64,000 nucleotides of DNA, taken from positions 85,488 to 149,487 of the forward strand of contig NZ_LISX01000015.1 of assembly GCF_001905465.1 (NCBI RefSeq), read 5' to 3'. The DNA is from Kitasatospora sp. CB01950 (GTDB taxonomy: Bacteria; Actinomycetota; Actinomycetes; Streptomycetales; Streptomycetaceae). Positions 1 to 6,813 of the stretch are shown here, piece by piece. Every line of letters begins with the position of its first letter. Within the stretch, counting starts at the first letter, position 1. The notes beneath the pieces are model-generated. The model worked only from the letters and a program-made list of their open reading frames with translations, did not search any database and had not been told where the DNA came from. Made by a program: the position numbers and the translations under genes.

Positions 1-321
1 CGCGCCGACGCCGAGTTCGGCGCCGACCTTCTCGGCGGTGGCGTGGGTGTCCTGGAAGCCCTCCGGGCCGGTGCAGGCGTTCGCGCCACCGGAGTTGAGG
101 ACGACGGCGGCCAGCTCGCCGTCCTTCAGCACCTGCCGGGACCACTTGACCGGCGCGGCCTGCACCCGGTTGGAGGTGAACACGCCGGCGGCGGCGCGCT
201 GCGGGCCGTCGTTGACGACCAGCGCCAGGTCCGGGGTGCCGGACGCCTTGATGCCGGCCGTGACGCCCGCCGCGCGGAAGCCCTTGGCCGCGGTGACGCC
301 GAGGTTCCGAGTGTCCGTCAT
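1..321 (-). CDS. argJ: Glutamate N-acetyltransferase / amino-acid acetyltransferase ArgJ (partial, N-terminal part)
   Basis: The first 107 codons of ArgJ; the rest lies beyond the window. ArgJ moves the acetyl group from N-acetylornithine to glutamate, closing the cyclic arginine pathway in the cytoplasm. The visible start (MTDTRNLGVTAAKGFRAAG), the segment ALVVNDGPQRAAAGVFTSNRV and the later LNSGGANACTG motif are typical of the family N-terminus. The ATG at 321 overlaps the argC stop codon in an ATGA arrangement, so the two genes are translationally coupled in an argCJ operon. The Thr autocleavage site is not in view. Confidence 0.95.
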   Translation of the reverse strand, partial: MTDTRNLGVTAAKGFRAAGVTAGIKASGTPDLALVVNDGPQRAAAGVFTSNRVQAAPVKWSRQVLKDGELAAVVLNSGGANACTGPEGFQDTHATAEKVGAELGVGA

Positions 322-1346
322 GGTGCGACTCCATTCAGCGGGAGACCGAGCTCCTCGGGCAGTCCGAGGGCGATGTTCATGCTCTGCACCGCGCCGCCGG
401 CGGTGCCCTTCACCAGGTTGTCGATCGCGCTGATCGCGATGATCCGCCCGGCGTACTCGTCCAGCACGACCTGCAGCACGGCGGCGTTCGAGCCGTAGAC
501 GGACGAGGTGTGCGGCCACTGGCCCTCGGGCAGCAGGTGGACGAACTTCTCGTCGCCGTAGGCCTGTTCGTACGCGGCGCGGAGCTGCTCGGCGGTGGTG
601 CCGGGCTTGGCCCTGGCGGAGCAGGTGGCGAGGATGCCGCGCGGCATCGGGGCCAGGGTGGGCGTGAAGGAGACGGTGACCGGCTCGCCCGCGAGCGGGG
701 TCAGGTTCTGCGCCATCTCCGGGGTGTGGCGGTGGCCGCCGCCGACGCCGTACGGGCTCATCGAGCCCATCACCTCGCTGCCCAGCAGGTGCGTCCTGGC
801 GGCCTTGCCCGCGCCGGAGGTGCCGGACGCGGCGGTGATCACCGCCTCCGGCTCGGCCAGGCCCGCGGCGTACATCGGGAACATCGCCAGCGTCACGGCG
901 GTCGGGTAGCAGCCCGGTACCGCGATCCGCTTGCTGCCCTTCAACGCCTCGCGGTGGCCCGGGAGTTCGGGCAGCCCGTAGGGCCAGGTGCCGGCGTGCG
1001 GGGAGCCGTAGAACTGCTCCCAGTCCGCCGAGGACGTCAGCCGGTGGTCGGCGCCGAGGTCCACCACCAGGACGTCCTCGCCCAGCTGGGCGGCGACCTC
1101 GGCGGACTGGCCGTGCGGCAGGCCGAGGAACACGATGTCGTGCCCCGCCAGCGTCTGCGCGTTCGTCGGCTCCAGCACCCGGTCGGCCAGCCCGATCAGG
1201 TGCGGCTGCAGCGCGCCGAAGCGCTGCCCCGCATTGGAGCCGCCGGTCAGCGCCCCGATCTCCACCTCCGGATGCCCTTGCAGCAGCCGCAGCACCTCGC
1301 CGCCCGCATACCCGCTCGCTCCGGCGACAGCAACTCGCAATACCAT
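318..1346 (-). CDS. argC: N-acetyl-gamma-glutamyl-phosphate reductase
   Basis: Third enzyme of arginine biosynthesis; it reduces N-acetylglutamyl phosphate to the semialdehyde with NADPH. The 342-residue protein has the N-terminal dinucleotide-binding start VAVAGASGYAGGEVLRLL (residues about 5-22), the active-site cysteine at about residue 146 in AVPGCYPTA, and a C-terminal region ending in the family-like VKGTAGGAVQSMNIALGL. I chose ATG 1346 over upstream in-frame codons because a GGAGGG ribosome site lies just before it and the homology starts there. It is first in the visible operon, with argJ overlapping its stop. Possible ARG boxes lie upstream. Confidence 0.97.
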   Translation of the reverse strand: MVLRVAVAGASGYAGGEVLRLLQGHPEVEIGALTGGSNAGQRFGALQPHLIGLADRVLEPTNAQTLAGHDIVFLGLPHGQSAEVAAQLGEDVLVVDLGADHRLTSSADWEQFYGSPHAGTWPYGLPELPGHREALKGSKRIAVPGCYPTAVTLAMFPMYAAGLAEPEAVITAASGTSGAGKAARTHLLGSEVMGSMSPYGVGGGHRHTPEMAQNLTPLAGEPVTVSFTPTLAPMPRGILATCSARAKPGTTAEQLRAAYEQAYGDEKFVHLLPEGQWPHTSSVYGSNAAVLQVVLDEYAGRIIAISAIDNLVKGTAGGAVQSMNIALGLPEELGLPLNGVAP

Positions 1347-1367
1347 GGCATTCCCTCCTGAATCCCA

Positions 1368-1407
1368 GCATGAATATACGCAGCTCGGCAAAATCATGCA
1401 AGAATGC
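1368..1407. promoter_or_regulatory. Candidate ARG boxes (ArgR operator) upstream of argC
   Basis: Two AT-rich near-palindromes lie 22-61 bp upstream of argC in otherwise GC-rich DNA: GCATGAATATACGCA at 1368-1382 and AAAATCATGCAAGAATGC at 1390-1407. Both contain the CATGAAT / CATGCA cores expected of ArgR operators, which occur as spaced pairs before arginine genes. The assignment is inference from position and base composition; the boxes are imperfect. Confidence 0.5.
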
Positions 1408-1450
1408 CGACTGTCGTACCGGCTCCCCGCCGGTTGTCGCACCCGGGTTC

Positions 1451-1456
1451 TAGCCT
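1451..1456 (+). promoter_or_regulatory. -10 box of a probable leaderless promoter (gene at 1463)
   Basis: TAGCCT ends 6 nt before the ATG at 1463, so transcription would begin at or next to the start codon. There is no Shine-Dalgarno sequence in the gap. Confidence 0.5.
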
Positions 1457-1462
1457 GCAGCC

Positions 1463-2704
1463 ATGACCGAACTCGCGGCACTGGCCCGCATACCGGGCGA
1501 CAGCGACTTCCCGGCGGAGCGGCTGACCTGCCACCCGCGACTGCCGCTGGCCGTCGCCACGTCGAGCGGCAGCCGTGCCGTCCGCGTCCTCGACTGCGCC
1601 GAGGGGCTTCGCGAGCTCGCCGTGCTCGACGTCGAACCGGGCACGTCCCCGTGGGACGACTCGTGGCCGCAGACGGTCGCCTGGCACCCGTACCGGCCGC
1701 TGCTGGTCGTGGCGGACGGGGAGTCCCTGCTGCGGTGGGCCGCCGACGGGCCGGCCGATCCGGTGCGCACCCCGGCCGGGACGGCGTACGACGCCCTGGC
1801 GTTCAGCCCGGACGGCGGGACGCTGTGGGCCGCGCCGTCCGCCGAGGACGGCTGGGAGCGATCGGACGTCCTCGACCCCGCCACCGGCGCGGTCACCGCC
1901 ACCGCCCGGCAGTGGGACACCGGCGTCTCCGTCCACCCCTCCGGCGCGCTGGTCGCCACCCTGTCCAGCGACCAGGGCGCCACGTCCTGCCTGTTCGCCC
2001 GCCCCGGCGACGGCCCCGGGTCGGCGATGCGGACGCTGCGGCAGACGCTGATCCTGGACGTCGACGGCTACGGCGCCCCGCTGTTCAGCGCCGACGGGCG
2101 GCACGTCGCGGTCCGCGGCAACGCGTACGTCGACTCGCTGGACGTCTTCGCCTTCCCCTCGCTGCGGAGCGTGCTGTCGACGACGCTCTCCGAGGACCGC
2201 TCGGTGGAGTGGCCGCACGACAACCTCGCCTGGGACGCCCGGCCCGGCACGCTGTGGATCGGCACACCCACCGGCTCGCTCCTCGAACTCGACATCGAGG
2301 CCGAGGAGGCCACCGAGCACGCCTCCCCCGACGACGTCCCGGTCTCCGCCCTGGCCGCCACCGCGACCGGCGACCTGCTGGTCGCCCGCGCCGACGGCGG
2401 ACTCGTCCTGCTGTCGGTGCGGCCGGACGCTCCCGCCCCCGCCCCCGCCCCCGCCCCCGCCGTCGCCGTCGCAGTCGCCGTCGCCGTCGCCGTCGAACCG
2501 AACGACGACGTCGCGGTGTTCCTCGCGGGAACGGAAGACGCCCCGCTGGAAGGCGAGTTGGACGACTACCTCGTCCTCACCGACGGCACCCGCGACTGGA
2601 CGGACGACGACCTCGCCACGGTGACGGAGACCGCCCCCGGCGATCCGACCTGGCTCCGGATCCAGGCCTCGATGAACCGGTTCCGGGCCGAATCCGGGAC
2701 CTGA
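1463..2704 (+). CDS. Propeller-like (WD40/YVTN-type) repeat protein
   Basis: A 413-residue cytoplasmic protein with no signal peptide. Repeating strand motifs such as WHPYRPLLVVADGESLLRW, LAFSPDGGTLWA and VSVHPSGALVATLS suggest blades of a beta-propeller over residues about 20-310. A low-complexity hinge follows (Ala-Pro then Val-Ala repeats, about 323-344, from 6-bp DNA repeats at 2430-2494), and then an acidic C-terminal tail (about 345-413) whose start is duplicated in a remnant near 3530. It shares opening and strand motifs with the protein at 12399, so the two may be paralogues. No catalytic motif was found and the function is unknown; propellers usually bind proteins. A TAGCCT box 6 nt upstream suggests leaderless translation. 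Confidence 0.7.
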   Translation: MTELAALARIPGDSDFPAERLTCHPRLPLAVATSSGSRAVRVLDCAEGLRELAVLDVEPGTSPWDDSWPQTVAWHPYRPLLVVADGESLLRWAADGPADPVRTPAGTAYDALAFSPDGGTLWAAPSAEDGWERSDVLDPATGAVTATARQWDTGVSVHPSGALVATLSSDQGATSCLFARPGDGPGSAMRTLRQTLILDVDGYGAPLFSADGRHVAVRGNAYVDSLDVFAFPSLRSVLSTTLSEDRSVEWPHDNLAWDARPGTLWIGTPTGSLLELDIEAEEATEHASPDDVPVSALAATATGDLLVARADGGLVLLSVRPDAPAPAPAPAPAVAVAVAVAVAVEPNDDVAVFLAGTEDAPLEGELDDYLVLTDGTRDWTDDDLATVTETAPGDPTWLRIQASMNRFRAESGT

Positions 2705-2736
2705 CGTCCGATCGGCCCGGGGCGGGTCGCGGTGCA

Positions 2737-2742
2737 TAGGAT
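2737..2742 (+). promoter_or_regulatory. -10 box of a probable leaderless promoter (gene at 2750)
   Basis: TAGGAT lies 7 nt before the ATG at 2750 with no ribosome-binding sequence between, matching the leaderless layout seen repeatedly in this block. Confidence 0.5.
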
Positions 2743-2749
2743 CGCCGGC

Positions 2750-3484
2750 ATGGCACTGCGACCCGCCCATCTGATCATCAAGGCCGTCGACCCGGTGGCG
2801 GTCGGCCGTTTCTGGGCGCAGGCCCTCGGCTGGACCGCCCACCACCCGGGCGTGACCACGTACGTCGCGCCGCCCGGCGACCTGGTGTGGCCTCACCCCA
2901 CCGCCGTCGGCCTCGACCTGGTGCCCGTCCCGGAGGCCAAGGGCCCGGTCAAGAACCGCACCCACCTCGACCTCGCCACCCACTCCCCCGCCCACCAGTC
3001 CGCACTGGTCGCCCGCCTGCTCGACCTCGGCGCGACGCCGGTCGACCTCGGCCAGGGCGACGTCCCGTGGACGGTCCTCGCCGACATCGAGGGCAACGAG
3101 TTCTGTGTGCTGGAGCCCCGCGAGGTCTACCGGGACACCGGCCCGATCGCCGCCGTCGTGGTCGACTGCGCGGACCCGCGAGAGATGGCCCGGTTCTGGG
3201 GCGGGGCGATCGACTGGACGGTGCACGAGGTCGCCGACACCCACGCGTCGCTGCGCGCCGCCGCCGGAACCGGCCCCTACCTGGAGTTCCTCCGCTCCAC
3301 CGACGGCCGCCTCGCCCCCGACCGCCTCCACCTCGACCTGCTGCCCGGCGGCGACCCGTCCGCCGAAGTCGCCCGTCTGCTGGACCTCGGCGCGACGCCC
3401 CTCGACCTCGGCCAGGGTGACGCCCCGTGGACGGTGCTGGCGGACCCGGAGGGTCACGAGTTCTGCGTGCTCGCGCCGCACTGA
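2750..3484 (+). CDS. VOC-superfamily (glyoxalase-like) protein with two tandem domains
   Basis: 244 residues made of two similar VOC (glyoxalase/bleomycin-resistance-like) halves. Each half has a start of the AVDPVAVGRFWAQALGW type and an ending of the DLGATPVDLGQGDVPWTVL / GNEFCVLEP type, so an internal duplication is plain. Proteins of this group pair beta-alpha-beta-beta-beta modules to form a metal or ligand pocket, but the substrate cannot be read from the sequence. The start at 2750 was preferred to an upstream GTG because homology begins at MALRPAHLIIKAVDP and a TAGGAT -10 box lies 7 nt upstream. Cytoplasmic; single-gene unit. Confidence 0.85.
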   Translation: MALRPAHLIIKAVDPVAVGRFWAQALGWTAHHPGVTTYVAPPGDLVWPHPTAVGLDLVPVPEAKGPVKNRTHLDLATHSPAHQSALVARLLDLGATPVDLGQGDVPWTVLADIEGNEFCVLEPREVYRDTGPIAAVVVDCADPREMARFWGGAIDWTVHEVADTHASLRAAAGTGPYLEFLRSTDGRLAPDRLHLDLLPGGDPSAEVARLLDLGATPLDLGQGDAPWTVLADPEGHEFCVLAPH

Positions 3485-3496
3485 CGGCGTCCGCCG

Positions 3497-3676
3497 ATGG
3501 CCGCAGGGCGACGGACGGGCGGCGGCGCGGCGCTCCTCGTGGGGACGGAAGTCGCGCCGCCGGAGGGCGAGTTGGAGGAGCACCTCGGCGGCACCGACAG
3601 CGCCTGCACCGGGGCCGACCTCGACACGGCCGCGTCGCCCGCTCGGCTGCGGGGCCGGTCGATGCCGCCGCCCTAG
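3497..3676 (+). pseudogene. Remnant copy of the C-terminal region of the propeller-like gene at 1463
   Basis: A 59-codon reading frame in the same frame as the VOC gene just upstream, beginning 12 nt after its stop. Its segment GTEVAPPEGELEEHL matches GTEDAPLEGELDDYL in the tail of the protein at 1463, and the next residues (GGTDSACTGADLDTA) still align loosely with LTDGTRDWTDDDLATV. The similarity is also visible in the DNA. I read it as an eroded duplicate left when the VOC and neighbouring genes were inserted or rearranged. A short real protein cannot be excluded, but there is no clear start signal. Confidence 0.5.
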
Positions 3677-3679
3677 AGT
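3674..3679 (+). promoter_or_regulatory. -10 box of a probable leaderless promoter (gene at 3686)
   Basis: TAGAGT lies 6 nt before the ATG at 3686; it also contains the stop codon of the upstream remnant. No Shine-Dalgarno sequence is present. Confidence 0.5.
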
Positions 3680-3685
3680 GACCGC

Positions 3686-4327
3686 ATGGCCACGGACAGC
3701 GACGCCGCCGGCACTGTGCCCGAGGGGGCGTACAGCTCCCCGGGGCGGCTGGTCGCGCTGTCCGACAGCGTCTACGCGATCGCCCTGACTCTGCTCGTGC
3801 TGAACATCTCCGTGCCGGGCGGGCTGGAGCACTCGCAGTTCACGCACGCGCTCCACGACGTGTGGCCCCGGCTCGGCACGTACGGCCTGAGTTTCGTCGT
3901 CATCGCCGCGCTGTGGCGGGACCACCGGCAGATCTTCGAGTTCGTCGGGCGGGTCGACGGCGCGTCGATCCGGCTGACGCTGGCGAGTCTCGGCGCGGTG
4001 GCGCTGCTGCCGTTCCCGACGGCCATGCTGTCCGACTACGGGGGGCGCGAGCCGCTGGTGGTGACGTTCTACGCCGCCACGATCTGCGCGGCCAACCTGC
4101 TGCACCTGCTGCTGTTCGTCAGACTCCTGCGGCACGCCCCGCTGCGCGCCCGCGCGATCCCGCGGCGGGTCGTCCGGAGCACGGCGGTGGACCACGCCGG
4201 GACGATCCTGATCTCCTCGGCGACCGCGGCGGTCGCGTGGGCCGTATCGCCCACCGCCGGGCTCTTCCTGTGGCTCGCCGCGCTCCCGTGCGGCCTCGTG
4301 GCCCGCAGGATGCGGCGGCCGTGGTGA
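3686..4327 (+). CDS. TMEM175/DUF1211-family membrane protein (putative K+ channel)
   Basis: A 213-residue integral membrane protein with about six hydrophobic segments. The first one, RLVALSDSVYAIALTLLVLNI (written here as R21-LVALSD then SVYAIALTLLVLNI), is the family signature that lines the pore in bacterial TMEM175 potassium channels. The usual motif is RxxxFSD; here the Phe is Leu (R21 to D27), a conservative change that may alter the gate. One repeat is present, as in bacterial tetrameric members. It stands alone, downstream of the VOC gene, with a leaderless-type promoter. Potassium conduction is inferred from the family. Confidence 0.85.
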   Translation: MATDSDAAGTVPEGAYSSPGRLVALSDSVYAIALTLLVLNISVPGGLEHSQFTHALHDVWPRLGTYGLSFVVIAALWRDHRQIFEFVGRVDGASIRLTLASLGAVALLPFPTAMLSDYGGREPLVVTFYAATICAANLLHLLLFVRLLRHAPLRARAIPRRVVRSTAVDHAGTILISSATAAVAWAVSPTAGLFLWLAALPCGLVARRMRRPW

Positions 4328-4384
4328 GCGGCGGCGGACCGGCCCGACGTCCGGCTGAGTGACCGTCAGTCCCCGGTGCACGTC

Positions 4385-4545
4385 CGGCGCCGAGGCCGTG
4401 ACCCCGACGTGGAAGGAGCGGCTCATCCCGGCCGCCACCACCACCGAACCCGGGCCGACCGTGTCGGCGGGGCAGGCGACGGTGAACTCCACCGGGGTGG
4501 GGTCACCGTAGGACGGGGTGCAACGGATGTCGGGTGCGCTGTGGC
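4385..4545 (-). pseudogene. Possible fragment of a lost coding sequence
   Basis: On the minus strand, one frame reads as protein-like sequence with strongly GC-biased third positions. It includes CTPSYGDPTPVEFTVACP, then ADTVGPGSVVVAAGMSRSF and HVGVTASAPDVH. Two cysteines and Thr/Val-rich strands resemble an extracellular domain. It has neither a convincing start nor a stop in frame, sits in the gap beyond the lacI-type gene, and the frame runs on opposite the TMEM175 gene. I did not recognise the family; it may be chance. Confidence 0.3.
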
Positions 4546-4576
4546 CGGTCCGGTCGCCGGTCCGGTCTGCGGGCCG

Positions 4577-5569
4577 TCAGGCGTTGGCGTCGGTGGAGGC
4601 CCGGACCACCAGTTGCGGGGCGAAGCGTTCCACGTTCTCCGCCCGTTCCCGCGCCGACGCCTGGAGCAGGGTGAGCGCCCGTTCGGCCATCGCGGCGAGC
4701 GGGTGGCGGATGGACGTGATGGGCGGGTCGAGGAGTTCGAGTATCTCGGTGTCGTCGAAACCGGTAACGGCGATCTCCCCGGGGACGGACACGGCGGAGC
4801 GCTGCAGGGTGGAGACCAGGCCGACGGCGAGGACGTCCGCCCCGCAGACGACGGCGTCGATCCCGTCGCGCCGCTCGGCGATCCGGCGTCCGGCGGTGCG
4901 GCCGGCGTCGGTGGTGAAGCTGGGGAGCAGCACGGTGGCGGCGCCGTCCCCGCGGGCGGAGGTGAACGCGGCGAGGCGTTCCGCGCCGGAGGAGGAGGCC
5001 TGGTCGGCGGCGACCAGGGCGATCCGGTGGCGGCCGAGGGTGTCGAGGTGGTCGAGGAGCAGGCGCATCGCGGCGGCGTTGTCGAGGGTGACGGCGACCG
5101 TTCCGGAGCGGCGCGCCCAGCGGTCGAACTGGACGACGGGGGCCCGTTTGGCGGCGGCGCGGACGGCGGGGCCGGAGCCGGCGGCGGAGACGGGGACGAC
5201 GACCAGGCCGTCGACGCGTCCGCTGAGCAGGGTCTCGATCTGTTCGGCCTCGATGTCGACGGAGTTCGCGGCGTCGGAGACGACGAGTTGGCCGCCGGCG
5301 GCGCGGACCTGCTGGGCGATGGCGTCGGCGAGCTGGACGAAGTAGGGGTTGGCGAGGGTGGGGACGACGACGCCGACGGTGCCGGTGGTGCCGGTGCGCA
5401 GGGCCCGCGCGGAGTGGTTGGTGCGGTAGCCGAGTTCGCGGGCGGCGTCCTCGACGCGGCGGGCGAGTTCGGGGTCGACGTTGCGCGGGGTGCCGGCCAG
5501 GACGCGCGAGGCGGTCGCGCGGGAGACGCCCGCGGCCGCGGCCACATCGAGGAGTCGGGGCGCTGTCAC
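4577..5569 (-). CDS. LacI-family transcriptional repressor (probable regulator of rbsK)
   Basis: 330 residues. The N-terminal helix-turn-helix and hinge (LLDVAAAAGVSRATASRVLAG, residues about 5-25) are followed by a periplasmic-binding-protein-like sensor domain beginning GTVGVVVPTLANPYFVQLAD. GTG 5569 is chosen because GGAGGA lies 5 nt before it and the protein then begins a few residues before the helix-turn-helix, as is usual; the upstream ATG at 5617 has no such site. It is divergent from the ribokinase gene. The perfect 18-bp palindrome between them is the obvious operator, so ribose or a related sugar is the likely effector. That link is inference from position. Confidence 0.9.
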   Translation of the reverse strand: MTAPRLLDVAAAAGVSRATASRVLAGTPRNVDPELARRVEDAARELGYRTNHSARALRTGTTGTVGVVVPTLANPYFVQLADAIAQQVRAAGGQLVVSDAANSVDIEAEQIETLLSGRVDGLVVVPVSAAGSGPAVRAAAKRAPVVQFDRWARRSGTVAVTLDNAAAMRLLLDHLDTLGRHRIALVAADQASSSGAERLAAFTSARGDGAATVLLPSFTTDAGRTAGRRIAERRDGIDAVVCGADVLAVGLVSTLQRSAVSVPGEIAVTGFDDTEILELLDPPITSIRHPLAAMAERALTLLQASARERAENVERFAPQLVVRASTDANA

Positions 5570-5775
5570 TGGGGTCCTCCCCGGTCGGGAACGGTGCCAA
5601 GAGGCGTGGTCGGTCATGGTGTTGGCAGCGGCCTTGGTGGGTGCGCCGACGCGGGTCCGATGTCGAAACGGTGTCGGCGCGGTCTCGGATCGGTCGGCCG
5701 CGGACCGGTGTGCCCGAGTCGGCGGAATGCGCAGCACGAGGGTACTTGACGGTGGGTGAGGGCTGGGCCAGAGTG

Positions 5776-5793
5776 TGGGAGATCGATCTCCCA
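5776..5793. promoter_or_regulatory. LacI-type operator (perfect 18-bp palindrome)
   Basis: TGGGAGATCGATCTCCCA is a perfect palindrome with the central CG typical of LacI/GalR operators. It lies 22 bp before the ribokinase start and 207 bp before the divergent LacI-family start, so it is well placed to repress rbsK. Confidence 0.75.
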
Positions 5794-5814
5794 TGGAGCT
5801 CCCGAGGAGCACAG

Positions 5815-6720
5815 ATGCCGTCCATCACCGTCGTCGGTTCGGTCAACCGCGATCTTGTGCTGACCGTTCAGGACCTGCCGCGACCTGGCGAGACCGTGCT
5901 CGCGGGGCGGTTCGTGGAGGGCGTCGGCGGCAAGGGCGCCAACCAGGCCGTGGCGGCCGCCCGGCTCGGTTCGCGGGTGCGGCTGGTGGCCCGGGTCGGG
6001 GCGGACGCGGAGACGATCCTGCGGGCGCTGGCCGCCGAGGGCGTGGACGTCGCGGCGGTGCTCCCGGCCGAGGACGCCAGCACCGGGATCGCCTCGGTGG
6101 TGGTCGACCGTGCGGGCGAGAACACCATCGTGGTCAACCCGGGCGCGAACGCGGCCCTCACGGTCGCCGACCTGCCGGCCCAACTGGCCTGCGCGGGCGA
6201 GGTGTTGCTGGTGCAGCACGAGATCTCACCCGAGGTGGTCGCGGCGGCGGTGCTGCGGGCCCGGGAGCAGGGCGGCCGGGTCGTCCTCAACCCGGCCCCG
6301 GCTCGGCCGGTCGCGTCCGAGGTGCTGGCGGCCGTGGACGTCCTGGTCCCCAACCTGGGCGAGCTCGCCACCCTGCTGGGCGTCGAGCGGCCGACCGGCC
6401 CGGACGGTGCCCGCGAGCTGCTGGAGAGCGCCCAACTGCCGTGCGACGCCGTGGTGGTGACGCTCGGAGCGGACGGGGCGCTGGTCAAGCAGCCCGGCCG
6501 GCCGGCCGTCCACCTGCCCGCGCCGGTGGTGGACGCCGTCGACACGGTCGGCGCCGGCGACACCTTCTGCGGGGCGCTCGCCGACTCCCTCGCCCGCGGC
6601 AGCGACCTGCTCGCCGCCGCCGAACGCGCCGTCCGGGCAGCCTCGTTGGCGGTCACCGGGCTCGGCGCGCAGTCCTCGATGCCGTCCGCGGCGCAGCTCG
6701 ACCCCCCACCCGCCTCCTGA
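5815..6720 (+). CDS. rbsK: Ribokinase
   Basis: A PfkB-family sugar kinase of 301 residues that phosphorylates ribose at O5 with ATP, feeding the pentose phosphate pathway. Visible signatures are the N-terminal VVGSVNRDLVLTV, the glycine-rich substrate loop GGKGANQAVAAARLG (about residues 41-55), and the catalytic DTVGAGDTFCGAL (about 243-255) with the base Asp in GAGD. ATG 5815 has GAGGAG 6 nt upstream. No ribose transporter genes accompany it, so it may serve nucleoside salvage or sugar imported elsewhere. Regulation by the divergent LacI-family protein is likely. Confidence 0.93.
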   Translation: MPSITVVGSVNRDLVLTVQDLPRPGETVLAGRFVEGVGGKGANQAVAAARLGSRVRLVARVGADAETILRALAAEGVDVAAVLPAEDASTGIASVVVDRAGENTIVVNPGANAALTVADLPAQLACAGEVLLVQHEISPEVVAAAVLRAREQGGRVVLNPAPARPVASEVLAAVDVLVPNLGELATLLGVERPTGPDGARELLESAQLPCDAVVVTLGADGALVKQPGRPAVHLPAPVVDAVDTVGAGDTFCGALADSLARGSDLLAAAERAVRAASLAVTGLGAQSSMPSAAQLDPPPAS

Positions 6721-6764
6721 CCGCACGGCAGCAATCTTCCCTACTCGACTTCACTCAGCCTTTC

Positions 6765-6779
6765 CTGACGAATCGTCAG
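6765..6779. promoter_or_regulatory. Palindrome CTGACG-N3-CGTCAG upstream of the monooxygenase operon
   Basis: CTGACGAATCGTCAG lies 34 bp before the monooxygenase start. The same arms with a different N3 recur at 9142-9156, at the other end of the three-gene operon. Position suggests a regulator-binding site; the protein is unknown. Confidence 0.5.
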
Positions 6780-6813
6780 CTTCCCTGTACCACCGGTTCA
6801 ACGGAGAACACCC

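Noticed and set aside
1394..4492. A 1032-codon minus-strand frame
   Set aside because: It is a shadow of the propeller, VOC and TMEM175 genes. Only its first 50 or so residues look protein-like, and these are reported separately as a possible fragment.
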